Positions 1-11,334 of a DNA stretch of 64,000 nt are shown here, one piece after another; positions within the stretch are counted from its first letter, which is position 1, and each line of letters begins with the position of its first letter. The stretch is from Arabidopsis thaliana (taxonomy: Eukaryota > Streptophyta > Magnoliopsida > Brassicales > Brassicaceae). The position numbers and the translations under genes are program-made. The notes beneath the pieces are model-generated. The model saw only the letters and a program-made list of their open reading frames with translations. It had not been told where the DNA came from and did not search any database. The DNA is taken from contig NC_003075.7 in assembly GCF_000001735.4 (NCBI RefSeq), positions 4,155,001 to 4,219,000 of the forward strand, written 5' to 3'.

Positions 1-154
1 TAACTGGCACTGATTTCTTCACACTTGGTGCATTGAATGACGGGGGTGTATTTTCAGAAGTTTCTTCATGTCTGAACCGCTTATCAGTTGTGTTTTGAAT
101 AACATTAGACAAATCTGAAGATTGAGTTTCTTGAATTTTTTTTCTTTTTGACAT
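1..154 (-). CDS. N-terminal 51 codons of an unidentified gene, possibly a Helitron helicase-like ORF
   Basis: An open frame starts at the ATG at 154-152 and runs off the left edge without a stop. The N-terminus is basic (MSKRKK) and is followed by a polar Ser/Asn/Thr-rich stretch and a Pro/Ser/Lys-rich stretch. Nothing in these residues is diagnostic. The lysine-rich, low-complexity start resembles the N-termini of plant Helitron helicase-like proteins, and the upstream - strand RPA-like genes (7.1-15.7 kb) would fit a Helitron gene order. The family A retroelement at 563-7103 separates the two. Function is inferred from context only; it could be any gene. Confidence 0.3.
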   Translation of the reverse strand, partial: MSKRKKIQETQSSDLSNVIQNTTDKRFRHEETSENTPPSFNAPSVKKSVPV

Positions 155-562
155 GAAGAACAAATAAAAGATACCAGTAAAAACGTGATAGCTAAACACT
201 CAAAACTTTATGAGAAATGACTTTTCTATAATATGTTAACCTAGTTATGTGCTCGTTTCTTTGTTCTCCGGCCAGAAAAGATTGACAGAATATTTGCAGT
301 GATGTTATTTAATTAAATCTATTAAGATATCAACTATTTATATGGAAACATTTTTAAACTTTGTTATTTCGTTTTCTTAAAGAGTATTTAAATTTTCTAA
401 TCTATGAAGATCTTTTTTTTCTATTTAACAAAACTCAAGCACTAAAGGAAATATTTGTGATTGGGAGAGTCTTTCTTGGTATGAATTCTCTCAAGTCTCT
501 AAGCCAATGACTACTTATTTTAAGGTAAATTCTGGTTTTTTTATAAGAACTAAATTATTAAC
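155..562. other. AT-rich region upstream of the edge gene
   Basis: This stretch lies between the start codon at 154 and the family A 3' LTR at 563. It is AT-rich with homopolymer runs, and I see no gene or repeat unit. It may hold the promoter of the edge gene. Bases 558-562 (ttaac) are the left flank of the LTR and would be one copy of a 5-bp target duplication, but the matching right flank is lost. Confidence 0.4.
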
Positions 563-1748
563 TGATATGGTTCAAATAACCTAGAACTACTCTCTCAAAT
601 AAGAGATCAATTGCAGTATTTTAGAATCGAATTCACGGAGTTCTTTTGTTCAAACAATGAGTTAAATATTGAGATTAAGCTAGCAGGGTAATAGTGAAAA
701 TAAAAGAGAACAAAGTAAAAAGACAGCAAATTGATTTGGTTGTGAACGATTTAATAAAGAGCTAGGAACAGAGTATTCTCAGGAAACTATTGGTTAGTAG
801 ATCTAGTGAAAGCTAGGTTGTTAACGAACCATTCTTAAACTCAAACTCTAATTATGGAATAACTGGTGGGCGTGCCGCGAAACTCCCTATATCTATAGCT
901 AATTATAACCGGAGAAGCCGATAAACTATCAACCTAAATATGCATTCTTAACGAGTTCAATTGGTCATCTTAGTAGATAGGCCGATTCTTATTACACACC
1001 TATAAACCAGACTCATCAAATAATAGATCCAACACCAGATACCTATGGCGGGCATATCTATTGTCTAGATTCAAGATCTAGTTAATTACTCTAGATCTAG
1101 CATTAGGCATAATTAAAGATGAAGAATTCTACAGATAACCTAGCAAAGGGGGCAATCTACTAAACCATATGAATCCCTAATGAGAAACCCTATTCCTAAC
1201 AAGCAGATTACTCAGACATATTGGATGAAGCAAACAAAATATTTGAGATAGAGAAAGGGAAAGAAGGGATCTCTTCACTGTATATAGATCTGAATGAAAC
1301 TCTCAAGAACAATGGATGAATAGCTTATATCTCTCACAATAGGGTTGGCAAAGAACTTGATAAAAGACTTGATAAAAGAAACTTAGGTCTAAAAACAATA
1401 TATATAGACCCTAAAGACGTCAAGGGACTAATAATGCAAATAAGGAAATCTTCTGGGGCAAACTTGAGCTTCTGTAAACTCGAAAGCGTCTAGGTTTTTG
1501 CTGGGCCGAAACTGCTGTCGATCGACACCAAGAGTGTGTCGATCGACACTCCTCGCTGATTCCTGAACCAAAATCGTCCTTAGCTTCCTTTTCCTTAGCT
1601 TTTGCTCCAGATAATGTCTACTTATCTCCATTGTTGTCCCACTGCATAGAATACCTGAAAAGACACTAGAAAGACTCGAGAAATAACATAAAGACTCAAA
1701 ATCCTATACCTAAACATAGATAAAATCGGTGAAAATCGGGTTATATCA
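563..1748 (-). repeat. 3' LTR of family A (complete)
   Basis: The LTR begins (reading the - strand) at TGATATAACCCG just after the polypurine tract and ends at ATATCA at position 563. It carries two copies of the TGTCGATCGACA palindrome (1516-1527 and 1536-1549). It has a tract absent from the other copy around 1033-1080. The other copy has an extra segment around 6708-6727. A TATATAGAC-like tract near 1398-1410 is a plausible TATA region on the - strand. Confidence 0.88.
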
Positions 1749-1762
1749 ACTCCCCTAGAATT
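1749..1762 (-). other. Polypurine tract of family A
   Basis: On the - strand the sequence reads TTCTAGGGGAGT immediately before the LTR start TGATAT. A purine-rich tract directly 5' of the 3' LTR is the standard plus-strand priming site of LTR retroelements. Confidence 0.7.
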
Positions 1763-3274
1763 TGCTTTTGCTTGCCCTCAAGCGAAACACAAAAACCGAA
1801 CCCGTGGAAGAGGTTTTGAAAACAAAGGAACTCCCAAAATTCTCTAGCCTATTGCCATGATCATCCAAACTAAGTCCATATGCCTAACAAGTCTAATCAA
1901 ATCCTTACCAACATGTACTTCTCTGCAAGCTTACACAACATTCTAGATTCCATACCTAAATTCCACAACTACACCCACCAGGCTTTCATCGCTGGGTCTC
2001 ATCAAACAAGCCAACATTCAAGATCCTTCTAGACTCATTCATGTACTATACCATGAACATTTGACCATTCTTTATATTTTTTTTCTTTTTTGGTGTTCTT
2101 TCTCTCCCCAGACTTATTCTTTTTAGAGAGTAAACAAAGGGGAACTCGCATACTTGATCGACACCCTCGGCATTTTCCAACCTTTGTAATTGATCATTCC
2201 AAATAATGTATAATAATGGGGTCATAGGAAACATTCCTACCCCTATACACTATCTGAAAGTCGTCTCAATCTCTCATTATATTTTTCTTTTTATAAGAGG
2301 AGAGGAACATATTATTTTTATCACATTGGTCTCCATAACAGCTATGAACAAGGAGTCAAGATCTATGAATACTAACTGTTTGAAGAGGTAAAAGGAAGAG
2401 CAGATTAGCTCCAGCTTTAGTGGTTGAGTTGGAAACTAGGATATCCTCAAGTCTGTTGGTTTGCCATCTAGATTTTCCAATAGTCGGATTGACTCGAACC
2501 TGCAGCACTCATCAATCAGGCAATAAACAAGAGAAATATAGATCATGATTCCTAACTAAACTAAAGAAAACGTTTTTTTTTTTTTTTTTTTTTTTGAAAA
2601 AGGAAATAAAGGAAATAACCAAATGAACTACAAAACGAAAAATGATAAGAAACAAAAATAAAAGCATCATTAGTAAGAACCTCCCCCATACTTAAACGAC
2701 ACTGTCCCCAGTGGCATTCAAATCCAGAGAAAGCGGGAAAAATAAATCAAAAATAAAAGAAAATAAAAGAAAGCGAAAAAAAAAATCAAACCAGTCAGTT
2801 GCCTCCCACTAAGCGCTTGTTTTGAGTCGATAGCTTGACTTGGCGGAGTTCAGGATGTGGGTGGAGTGGTGGTGGAGGATTATTGCTGCCTCCTCGCCTT
2901 CCAAGGCGGTGTGTAAACGGATCTGGTTGGAGCAGCTTCTGGTGTCGATCGACACTCATTGGTGTGTCGATCGACACTCTTCTCGTCATCTGCAAAAACA
3001 ACAAGAGAAACAAGCTTTTGAGGGACTCTAGGCTTGTTATCTTGTGAAGCAGTATTCAAATAATCCAAAGAAGTAATCAAAGATAAACTAGGAGAAGAGA
3101 TAGAAGAGAACTTATCACATAGGGCCTCAAGTGGTGTGGGCTGAAGAGAATGTGCAGAATCCTCTGTTTGTGAAACCCGAGGGTGTCGATCGACACCGTT
3201 CCTCTGCAACTCTCATTGGCGAGCTGAACGGGTTGGAGCGTTGTGTGTGGCTCTGTGGTGGGATTCTGATCAGT
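1763..3274 (-). other. Family A 3' internal untranslated region
   Basis: This region lies between the protease frame and the polypurine tract and has no long reading frame that I trust. On the - strand it includes the CTTGAGGGCAAGCAAA motif next to the polypurine tract, also seen in families B and C. A run of about 23 T lies at 2573-2595. Palindromes GTGTCGATCGACAC sit at 2942-2955, 2964-2977 and 3183-3196. In full-length relatives pol (RT-RH-IN) would lie here; it is absent. Confidence 0.6.
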
Positions 3275-4669
3275 CTATGGTGGTGTGTGTGTCTTGGAGG
3301 CAATGCAACTGATAGGCTTAGTAAGCTCTGAACCATCCATGCCAAACTCCATCTCTGAATCACAAACCTTGAGATAGATTCTCCCTCTCTTCACATCAAA
3401 CTTAGCACCAGCTGTAGCTAGGAATGCTCTTCCAAGGATAAGGGGATCCTTGGGTTCCTTCTCATAGTCCAGGACCACGAAATCAGAAGGGATTATGGAG
3501 TTACCAACCTTAACAGGAACATCTTCAAGGATACCTTCAGGGATTCGCTTGGAACGATCCGCGAAGAGAAGAGTGATGGTAGTAGGCCTGTAGTGAGTCA
3601 TGCCTAGTCTCCTAGCAACAGACTTGGGCATGAGGTTGATGATTGATCCCAGATCACATAAAGAGCGGCTGAATCTGCTTGTGGAGATAAAGCAATTAAG
3701 AACAAAGCTAACTGGTTCTGGAAGCTTCTCAATGGTCTGACCAGGAGTAATGGTGCAGATGTATTCAGCTATGTCTACTCTCTGTGCCTTCTCCTTCTTG
3801 GCTTTAGGAAGCATGATTGCACTAATGTCTCTGGTAAGCAGCTTAGCTTCATCTGAGCTAATTCCATTGTCAACAAGTCGCTTGACATACCTGTTGAGTG
3901 GAGCAGAAGATGTCTCAGAAGCATCCTTAGGAAGAGTATGAAGGATCTTCTCCATTATAGTTGTGCACTTGGCAACATGAATCTCCTGCTTAGAACGACG
4001 CCTCCTCGGATAGGGGACAGGAGGAGTGTAGACAGACTCGAGCTGCATAGGTACTTGCACCTCACAAGGTGCAGTTCGGATCCAGTGTTGATCGACACTA
4101 GAGGGGTATCGATCGACACCGTCGTATTGAGTTGTCTCTGAGAAAAGCGTCCCATATGGTGCCGATCGACACAGGAGGGTGTCGGTTAACACCATCTCTG
4201 CAACTGCGAGATTCAACTCGTCTTCAGTGTCCAATTCTTCCCACACATCATCTCCTTCTCTAATCAAGATGGCATTGCAGCTCTTCCTTTGGTTAGCATC
4301 AGGATTACCAGGAAGAAAACCGTCATGTCTCTTGATAGATTGTGCAGTTTGAGCTACCTGTACATCTAGCTTCTTCAAGTGAGAGCTCAGATTGTCGATC
4401 TTCCCATTAAGATCTATGTAGACAGCATCAAACTTGCCATTAAACTCCACAACAAGCTTTGTTTGGCTCTCTAGAATCTGCTCAAGCATCGATTCCATTC
4501 TTGTCTCTGATGAGGGTGGAGGGGGGGGCTTGGTAAGTTGAATTACCATAGTTCCTCTGAAAGTTGCTTTGAGGAAAGGTCTTCTGGAAAGCAGGCTTTC
4601 GAGTGTAGTTGGAGGAACCCTGGTTTCCTGTAAACCTGTTGCCACTGAAGTTGCCTTGTGGCTGCCCAA
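3275..4669 (-). pseudogene. Family A gag C-terminal part and retropepsin-like protease
   Basis: A 464-codon open frame. Its first about 35 codons are low-complexity residues, followed by a coiled-coil-like stretch (LNGKIDNLSSHLKKLDVQ). The C-terminal third is a retropepsin-like domain: CDLGSIINLMPKSVARRLG matches the usual CDLGASVNLMPLS active-site region, and [20 protein letters not shown] matches the flap/ILGR region. The frame carries degenerate SIDT/GVDRH palindromes (4085-4192). Upstream coding to 4970 is interrupted by several stops, so the gag-protease polyprotein is broken. It ends without any RT. Role in family members: maturation of Gag. Confidence 0.75.
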
Positions 4670-4972
4670 ACTTTATGTATCCCTGACCATCTATGTAGAA
4701 GACTCCTTCCTCTCACTCAGACTCAATAGTCTCTTCCTCAGCTGCAAAGTGGACATGCTTCTTCCCGGTGAGCAAGTTATGAACTGAATCCAGCTTAGCA
4801 TTCACCTCTGCCATCTGATTTCCTGAAATAGCTCCAGCAATCTTCTTCCTCTCAAAATCAGCATTCTTGGTACTGTTGCTGCAAGCAAGGTTCTCTATAA
4901 GGGTTGTAGCATCACTGGGTAACGTGTATTGAAGTTACCATTGCTCGCTGCATCTAGAGCCATCTGGTATCT

Positions 4973-5935
4973 TCAATCAACTCCTCTGAAGAAGGTACCT
5001 AGAAGTTGTACCTCAATGAAACCATGATGTGGACAATCTCGTTGGTACTCCTTGAAACGAACCCAAGCAGCCTTGAAAGCTTCAGCTGGACCTTGTGTGA
5101 AGGTAGACAGCTTGATTCTCAACTCCTCAAACTTAGCATCATCGTAGAAGTTATTCAAGAAGGCTATCTTGATGCTTCTCCAAGTCTTGACGAAACCTGC
5201 TTTAAGTTGCTTCACCCAAGAAGTTGCTTCCTTAGCAAGTGAATAAGGGAAGAGCTTGCACAGTAGGTAGTCCTCCGAGACTCCATTAGCCTTGATGCTC
5301 AGAACAAGATCCTCAAATCACTCGATATGATCCATTGGTTGCTCATGAGATAAGCCATGGAAAGGATGTTGGCCAACAAAAGCAAAGTAGCCAGGCTTCA
5401 GCTCATAGTCGTTCCTCTGGAATGGTGGGGGTACAATCGCTGATCGATTAACATAGAACAGGTCTGGCCTGTTGAAATCCCCAAGAGTACGACGTGGTTC
5501 CGCAGCTGGAGGAATAGCTGTAGGAATCTGGTGTTGGTGTCGATCGACACCTCTGTTGTGTCGTTCGACACCGATTGCATCTGCGTGCTGCTCCCGATGG
5601 TGTCGATCGACACCGATTGCATCTGCGTGCTGCTCCCGATGGTGTCGATCGACACCAATTGCATCTGCGTGCTGCTCCCGATGGTGTCGCTCGACACCGA
5701 GCCATGCTGCATCTCTAGCAGCTAATTGTGCATTGAGACGCGCTTGATCCTCATTTGCGTCCTTAGGTAGGATGAGTCCATGATCATCCAATCTCTGACC
5801 AGCCTCATTGTAGGCCTGCCCATCCTCATCTCTCAAAACTCCTTCTGCATCAGCTCTGATGACTCTGTCAGCCATTGCTAATTTCTGAGTTTTTTGGTTG
5901 ATGCGTTCAAGTTTTCCCAAGTCTAGAACAGACAA
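4973..5935 (-). pseudogene. Family A gag (retrotransposon gag domain), frame broken
   Basis: Two consecutive frames encode an Athila-type Gag. The N-terminal part (5935-5318) contains the tandem GVDRH-REQHADAI repeats and ends in PFHGLSHEQPMDHIE, a conserved pre-gag segment. After a stop, the second part (5215-4973) has the retrotrans_gag core (KTWRSIKIAFLNNFY and CPHHGF). The stop at about 5318 and further stops toward 4670 mean it cannot make one protein. Gag packages element RNA in the cytoplasm in autonomous relatives. Confidence 0.78.
5537..5697. repeat. 42-bp tandem repeat with central palindrome inside gag
   Basis: Three GTGTCGATCGACAC-type palindromes at 5600, 5642 and 5684 are spaced exactly 42 bp apart, with a preceding variant at 5558 and a perfect copy at 5537. 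The unit is the 16-bp GGTGTCGATCGACACC plus 26 bp of spacer. Because 42 is 14 codons, the - strand frame reads the repeat GVDRHHREQHADAI without shifting. The spacer arrays are almost identical, so the expansion is recent. Confidence 0.9.
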
Positions 5936-6033
5936 GTTGATAAGCTCCTTCTGTAAACAAAGGGGTGAGTAACAAAATAGAAGTAAAAACTATACGAAAT
6001 CTCTAAACTAAACTCAATGATGATTCCCAAGAA

Positions 6034-6050
6034 CTTCGGCAACGACGCCA
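6034..6050 (-). other. Primer binding site of family A (tRNA-Asp type)
   Basis: Read on the - strand, TGGCGTCGTTGCCGAAG lies 4 bp after the LTR end. It matches the TGGCGCCGTTGCCG site complementary to the 3' end of plant tRNA-Asp, the primer used by Athila elements, with one internal difference. Confidence 0.8.
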
Positions 6051-6054
6051 AATT

Positions 6055-7103
6055 TGATATTGTTCAAATTACTTGAACTACTCTCTCAAATAAGAGATCA
6101 ATTGCAGTATTTTAGGATCGAATTCACGGAGTTCTTTTGTTCAAACAATGAGTTAAATGTTGAGATTAAGCTAGCAGGGTAATAGTGAAAATAAAAGAGA
6201 ACAAAGTAAAAAGACAGTAGATTGATTTGGTTGTGAACGATTTAATAAAGAGCTAGGAACAAAGTATTCTCAGAAAACTATTGGTTAGTAGATCTAGTGA
6301 AAGCTAGGTTTTAAACGAACTATTCTTAAACTCAAACTCTAATTATGGAATAACTGGTGGGCGTGCCGCGAAACTCCCTATATCTGTAGCTAATAATAAC
6401 CGGAGAAGCCGAGAAACTATCAACCTAAATATGCATTCTTAACGAGTTCAATTGTTCATCTTAGTATATAGGCCGATTATTATTACACACCTATAAACCA
6501 GACTCATCAAATAATAGATCCAACTACATCTAGTTAATTACTCTAGATCTAGCATTAGGCATTATTAAAGATGAAAAATTCTACAGATAACCTAGCAAAG
6601 GGGGCAATCTACTAAACCATATGAATCCCTAATGAGAAACCCTATTCCTAACAAGCTTATTACTCAGACATATTGGATGAAGCAAACAAAATATTTGAGA
6701 TAGAACGCATAAACACAGTAAATAGAAAAAGGGAAAGAAGGGATCTCTTCACTGTATATAGATCTGAATGAAACTCTCAAGAACAATGGATGAATAGCTT
6801 ATATCTCTCACAATAGGGTTGGCAAAGAACTTGATAAAAGACTTGATAAAAGAAACTTAGGTCTAAAAACAATATATATAGACCCTAAAGACGTCAGGGG
6901 ACTAATAATGCAAAAACGGAAATCTTCTGGGGCAAACTTGAGCTTCTGTAAACTCGAAAGCGTCTAGGTTTTTGCTGGGCCGAAACTGGTGTCGATCGAC
7001 ACCAAGAGTGTGTCGATCGACACTCCTCGCTGATTCCTGAACCAAAATCGTCCTTAGCTTCCTTTTCCTTAGCTTTTGCTCCAAAATGTCTCCTTATCTC
7101 CAT
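6055..7103 (-). repeat. 5' LTR of family A (truncated)
   Basis: This is a near copy of 563-1632. It carries the palindrome pair at 6989-7002 and 7010-7023. The match to the other LTR stops at 7103 (ccttatctccat), leaving about 116 bp of the LTR start missing. The next bases are the splice-donor side of an RPA-like exon. Confidence 0.85.
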
Positions 7104-8193
7104 ATATATATACTTACCTGAAAATTGGAATATCAATTTCTTCAAATTTAGGATCGGTGTATAGCCTTGAAAAGCCAAACTCATTAAGGAGAATATGCTT
7201 ACCTGTAAAATTTTAAAAACATGTTAACATTATAATGAAGACAAATCTTTATTATTATTTAGAAGTCAAATCCAAAGTAATGACCATGATAATTTGTGAT
7301 TCTCCAGTTTTGGAGAAGAGCGACAATTAGTTCATAATTTTAAGTAATCAAACTGATTCTATTTGACCAGTAGTTCACAAACCACTGGCACATCTTTCCA
7401 ACAGAAATACACCTTACCTTTCTTCCCCTAAAAAGAAACTCAATATCATCACTAACCACATTACTAATGATTATCTTTTAAGAGTAGAAATAGACTACAA
7501 TATTGTTCCTTAAGAAAAGACTTACATGTTGTCCGCAATCATGAATTTCACAAATCTTGCTTCATAATCTGTCTCTCTTTGACGACAAACAAATGGGAAT
7601 CTCCTAATGTTAGAAACCCTTGTAATAATACCCATTGCATCTGAAACGTTTAATATAATGTAAGTTAAGAGAATAAACAAGATATAAAGTTGAAAAATAA
7701 GTTATAGAAAACAGAGTACCGTATGATCTCAAATAGAAAATAAGAGCGGAGCCACAAACTCAAAAAATCTACTTATTGAAAGAGAAGGAACATGCCACAT
7801 GTTTGTTCTTCTCATAAACTTGATATGTTTTGAACATAATGAGTATCTAACAGGCATGGTATTAACCACAACTTGAAAGTCGGACATGTAATACCAAAAC
7901 CCCTCTTTTAGTACATCCTTGTACTTCCAATGAATGATGCCTTCTTGAATAGTTGCATCAATTCGATTATACTACATAAAAATTATAAAATTTAAAAAAT
8001 AGGGTTTCAAATATAATCAAGTCAGAGGGTAAGCTATGCTAATTTATAAACTTACATTTGAATCGACATGCATCATCGTGGTTACAACAACATCTTGGGG
8101 TGGATTATGATGCCAAAGAACAAGAATCTTCACATAGACTCTCCATTTAGTACTGTGAACTCCTATGTCAGATAAGAGGTTCATCATCTCCAT
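7104..8193 (-). pseudogene. RPA-like OB-fold gene, module A (3' truncated)
   Basis: Exon 1 starts at 8193 (MEMMNLLSDIG) and ends with a good donor (GTAAGT) after VDSN. Exon 2 carries the DUF223-like core (KEGFWYYMSDFQVV), then a stop near 7745. A further exon encodes FPFVCRQRETDYEARFVKFM, and the last one visible GFSRLYTDPKFEEIDIPIF followed by a donor. Each piece aligns with modules B and C. The family A LTR starts just after that last donor, so the terminal exon is missing. In the family, these proteins bind single-stranded DNA through OB folds; this copy is probably inactive. Confidence 0.6.
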
Positions 8194-9325
8194 TGAGATT
8201 GATAAGCCGTGATAGTTTATATTAGGGGAAAACTCAAAGAAAAATAAAAGTAAACTGTAAACACAAAGTCGGAATTATCTAGTTTATATTAGAGGAAGAG
8301 TTGCAATCATTGAGAAAACAGTTCTAGAACCACTAAAAATCGAGAAACTCAAACGTTATATATTGATTAAATATTATAAATACTAATTTTAAGTGTAATC
8401 GCCAAGTTTGTTATTTATACGAACTTTATATATTAGAGAGTGTATTCTAAGAATATTGTAGTTAAGATATCATATATTGTTATGGAAAGAGTATATACAT
8501 ATTGATACTATATAGGTAATTTGAATTTTGTCTTCTATTGGAGGTTGCAATGTATTGTAATTTCAATTTTTATGTAATAGAACTTGAATTAAATTTACTA
8601 ATTTATTAACATATTTTTCCTTTCTAACAGAGAAAGAGCTAAAGAGTGGAACTCATCATTTCCATGTAAGGTTAGATACTAATTACTCTTAGATTGTATA
8701 AGAAAATACTCTATAAATATGAACTAAGTTATAACCAAAATTAAATAACTGGAAATTTAATATTTTTAACAGAAATTTGAAACTCAAACGCTTATAAGTC
8801 ATACATGCTTAAAGAAAATACAAAACATAGGGAAAATAAACATAGTTCATATGTGTATTAACCATTATATGTGAAAACTATCTACTCAATTCATTTTTGG
8901 CTCAATATACATTCTTTTTGCGATATTGTTATATAGTCTAAGTTACTCTTTACTTAATTACGGAATTATATCAATGAATCTAATTAAGGCTAATATTTAT
9001 ATGTTTTGTATCAGTTATGGAATCTTTAATTGAGAATCTGGAGCCATTGATTGGTCTGATTCAACACTAATAATGAGCAGGTAATATTCTAATAGTTTCA
9101 GCTATGGTAATTGTTTAATAGCTATAATATTCATTTCGAAAAAGTAAATTCTTAAAACTTGATAAAGTGCAATAAATTAGTAACTTGAAAACATCAAATA
9201 TGAGAATAGGAAACTGAAACCATAAAATAAAAAAAATAACACAATGTATGATAATTCAAACAAACATTTCAATTATACTTCATCAGATAAAACCAAAATC
9301 AACTTAGAAACAATAAGTTTGATTT
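8194..9325. other. AT-rich spacer
   Basis: This is intergenic DNA between modules A and B, AT-rich, with no reading frame or repeat unit that I can support. It should include the 3' flank of module B and the promoter of module A. Confidence 0.4.
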
Positions 9326-10663
9326 TTAACAGCAAAGTAAATTGCTTCTACAAATCATTGAAAAGACGAATCTGACTCCAGGATCAGTTCTCAACAACAT
9401 ACTCAATCTTCCTTCAACAGACCCATCATCTTCACATTCAAACCAACAGCTGTAACAAAAACAAAATCATGGCTTTTTGACTTGAATAGTTAGTATCTAA
9501 TTGACAAAAATAATTTATTTAATGACTTTCACATACATGTATTGTGTCACATCAAAGTTTGGAAAAGATTTATCAATGAAGATCCTTGAACACCCATGCT
9601 CGCTGATTAAGACCTTAGATCCTAGAACATTTGTAAAGACTTCTGGTGATTAGTTATAGGTCACAGGGTTTAACATCATAAAGGAATGTGACTAACATAT
9701 TCATGAATTTTCACTAACCTTTAAAATTAGAGGCTCTCCAGAACCAGAGGACTGTAGTGATTGACTCGTAGTTATAAGTTACGAAACCAATAAATAGCTA
9801 AAAACGTTTTCAGAAACGACTCACACACACTCCCTCTAGCAACACATGATATGATCCTATCACTACAACCAACCAAAATACAAATTTACCATACTACAAA
9901 TATAAGTATGTTCCTAACGAATTTCAATATCAATATACATATTACTTGTTAACTTACAAATTATCTCTGATGGTAAATGTCACATATATGGCCTCATAGT
10001 CTGTTTCCCCTTCACGACAGACATATGGAAACCTCGCCACAGTTGAGACACTTGATATGACTCTAATAGCATCTAACAATAACAAAAGAGCAAACAAATA
10101 CTTATAAATCTTAGTACTAAGGAAATACAATTGCAAGAAAGCATAAGCTATATAAATAAATCTTAGATTACCAGTTACATAATCCTCATATTCATATTCG
10201 ACTTCATCAGCATGGATGAATTGGAGAGAACTTTCAGTAGATATATCACTTACAGGCCACATTTTTGTGTGCCACATAAACTTGATTTCAAAAGTAGATG
10301 ATGAGTACTTAGGTATTGAAGTTGATCTCTTCAATCGGAAGTCAGCAATGTAATACCACTTGCCTTCAAATAGGCTAGGCTTGAAATTGTTCAAATAATC
10401 CCCCCAAGGTACTCTATCGTCGATTCTGGTTCCCTGAATAAAAAGACAAACATATCAAATTCTTTGAACTATAATAGAAACCAAAAACCAAAATAGGAAT
10501 CCAAAAAGATTGTTTACGCACAAATCTTCACATCACAGAGGATCATGGTAGTATGATTTCCAAAGATCATAGACTGATTTTCCCAGATGCTTAAGATTTT
10601 CACGTATAGGACCCAGTTGTTCCTGTGTAAACTTAAGTCACGAATATAGTTTGTGTCGGCCAT
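9326..10663 (-). CDS. RPA70/DUF223-like OB-fold protein, module B (apparently intact)
   Basis: Exon 1 (10532-10663) encodes MADTNYIRDLSLHRNNWVLY and ends ILCD before a GTGAAG donor. Exon 2 (10172-10433) encodes GTRIDDRVPWGDYL and the core LFEGKWYYIADFRL. Exon 3 (9958-10072) encodes FPYVCREGETDYEAIYVTF. Later exons encode TTVLWFWRASNF, then GSKVLISEHGCSRIFIDKSF, and a C-terminus ending near 9326 (DPGVRFVFSMIC). Exons 1-3 join in frame. I did not fully resolve the acceptors of the last exons. The order matches RPA-like proteins with two OB folds. No stops were found in the exons, unlike its three neighbours. Confidence 0.6.
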
Positions 10664-11334
10664 AAGAAGTTTCTATGGTTTGATACAGTTTTCAGAGAGA
10701 GAGTAGATTGACTGAAGTTAACCTAATCTTTGTCTTATATATATGGAGAGGAAAGTTGTAACGATTCAATGAATCTATATGAAAGGTTTCCATATAATAT
10801 AATTGTTCAAATCCTTTAGTCAATATATAATTATTTGCTAACCGATTCTGTAGCCAATAAAAAAATAGCAAAAAAATTTGCTAATGATTGCTGCGATGTT
10901 AAGTAGATAATGATGATAAAGTATTTGGATTCAGTAGACATATAAATAATGGTTGCTTATGTTTTTGATCCCAAACGAATTCTTCAGTATTTAATCTAAA
11001 TAATTTAGTAAATATACTAACTTTGTTGTCTTACTATAATCTCAGGCATTTGAAGTCGGAGAGATAGCACACTGCATTAAGGTAATATGATTCTTCTTTT
11101 ACTTTAGTCATTTTAGTTATCATGAGTTCTAATCCATGACATTTTTAGAAGTTGGTAAAGTAAGTAGTTTCAGAGACAAGTAAAATAAGCAAAATAATAT
11201 AAAGTACTCACATGAAATCCAACTTATAACAGAAGAAAATAAACATAGTTCATAAAGCATAGCACAATTGTTTTCTCATAATTCAAATTGTAAATCGATA
11301 ACTAAGAAATTGGACTCCACACTCTCAATGAAAA
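10664..11334. other. AT-rich spacer with no recognised feature
   Basis: This lies between module B's start codon and the 3' end of module C. It is AT-rich, and I see no gene, tandem repeat or inverted repeat worth naming. The part next to 10663 is the likely promoter of module B. Confidence 0.4.

Larger units (their letters stand above)
563..7103 (-). mobile_element. Family A: Athila-like Ty3/gypsy element, non-autonomous, 5' LTR truncated
   Basis: Two direct repeats (563-1748 and 6055-7103) flank about 4.3 kb of internal DNA on the - strand. A tRNA-Asp-like primer site follows the 5' LTR, and a purine tract (CTAGGGGAG) precedes the 3' LTR. The LTR has inverted ends TGATAT...ATATCA. Internal coding is gag and a retropepsin-like protease only; no reverse transcriptase, RNase H or integrase motifs are visible. 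The element is therefore a non-autonomous or deleted derivative. Its 5' LTR lacks about 116 bp and ends at 7103, inside an intron of an RPA-like gene. PBS type and order place it near the Athila/Tat branch of Ty3/gypsy. Confidence 0.85.

Noticed and set aside
5537..5697. CRISPR-like array (repeats with regular spacing)
   Set aside because: The spacers are identical to each other and coding, and the organism is a plant.
5472..5747. Overlapping long frames on both strands through the gag repeat (Arg/Ser/Thr-rich and Ile/Asp-rich peptides)
   Set aside because: They are by-products of the palindrome being open in all frames. The - strand frame in register with gag is the coding one.
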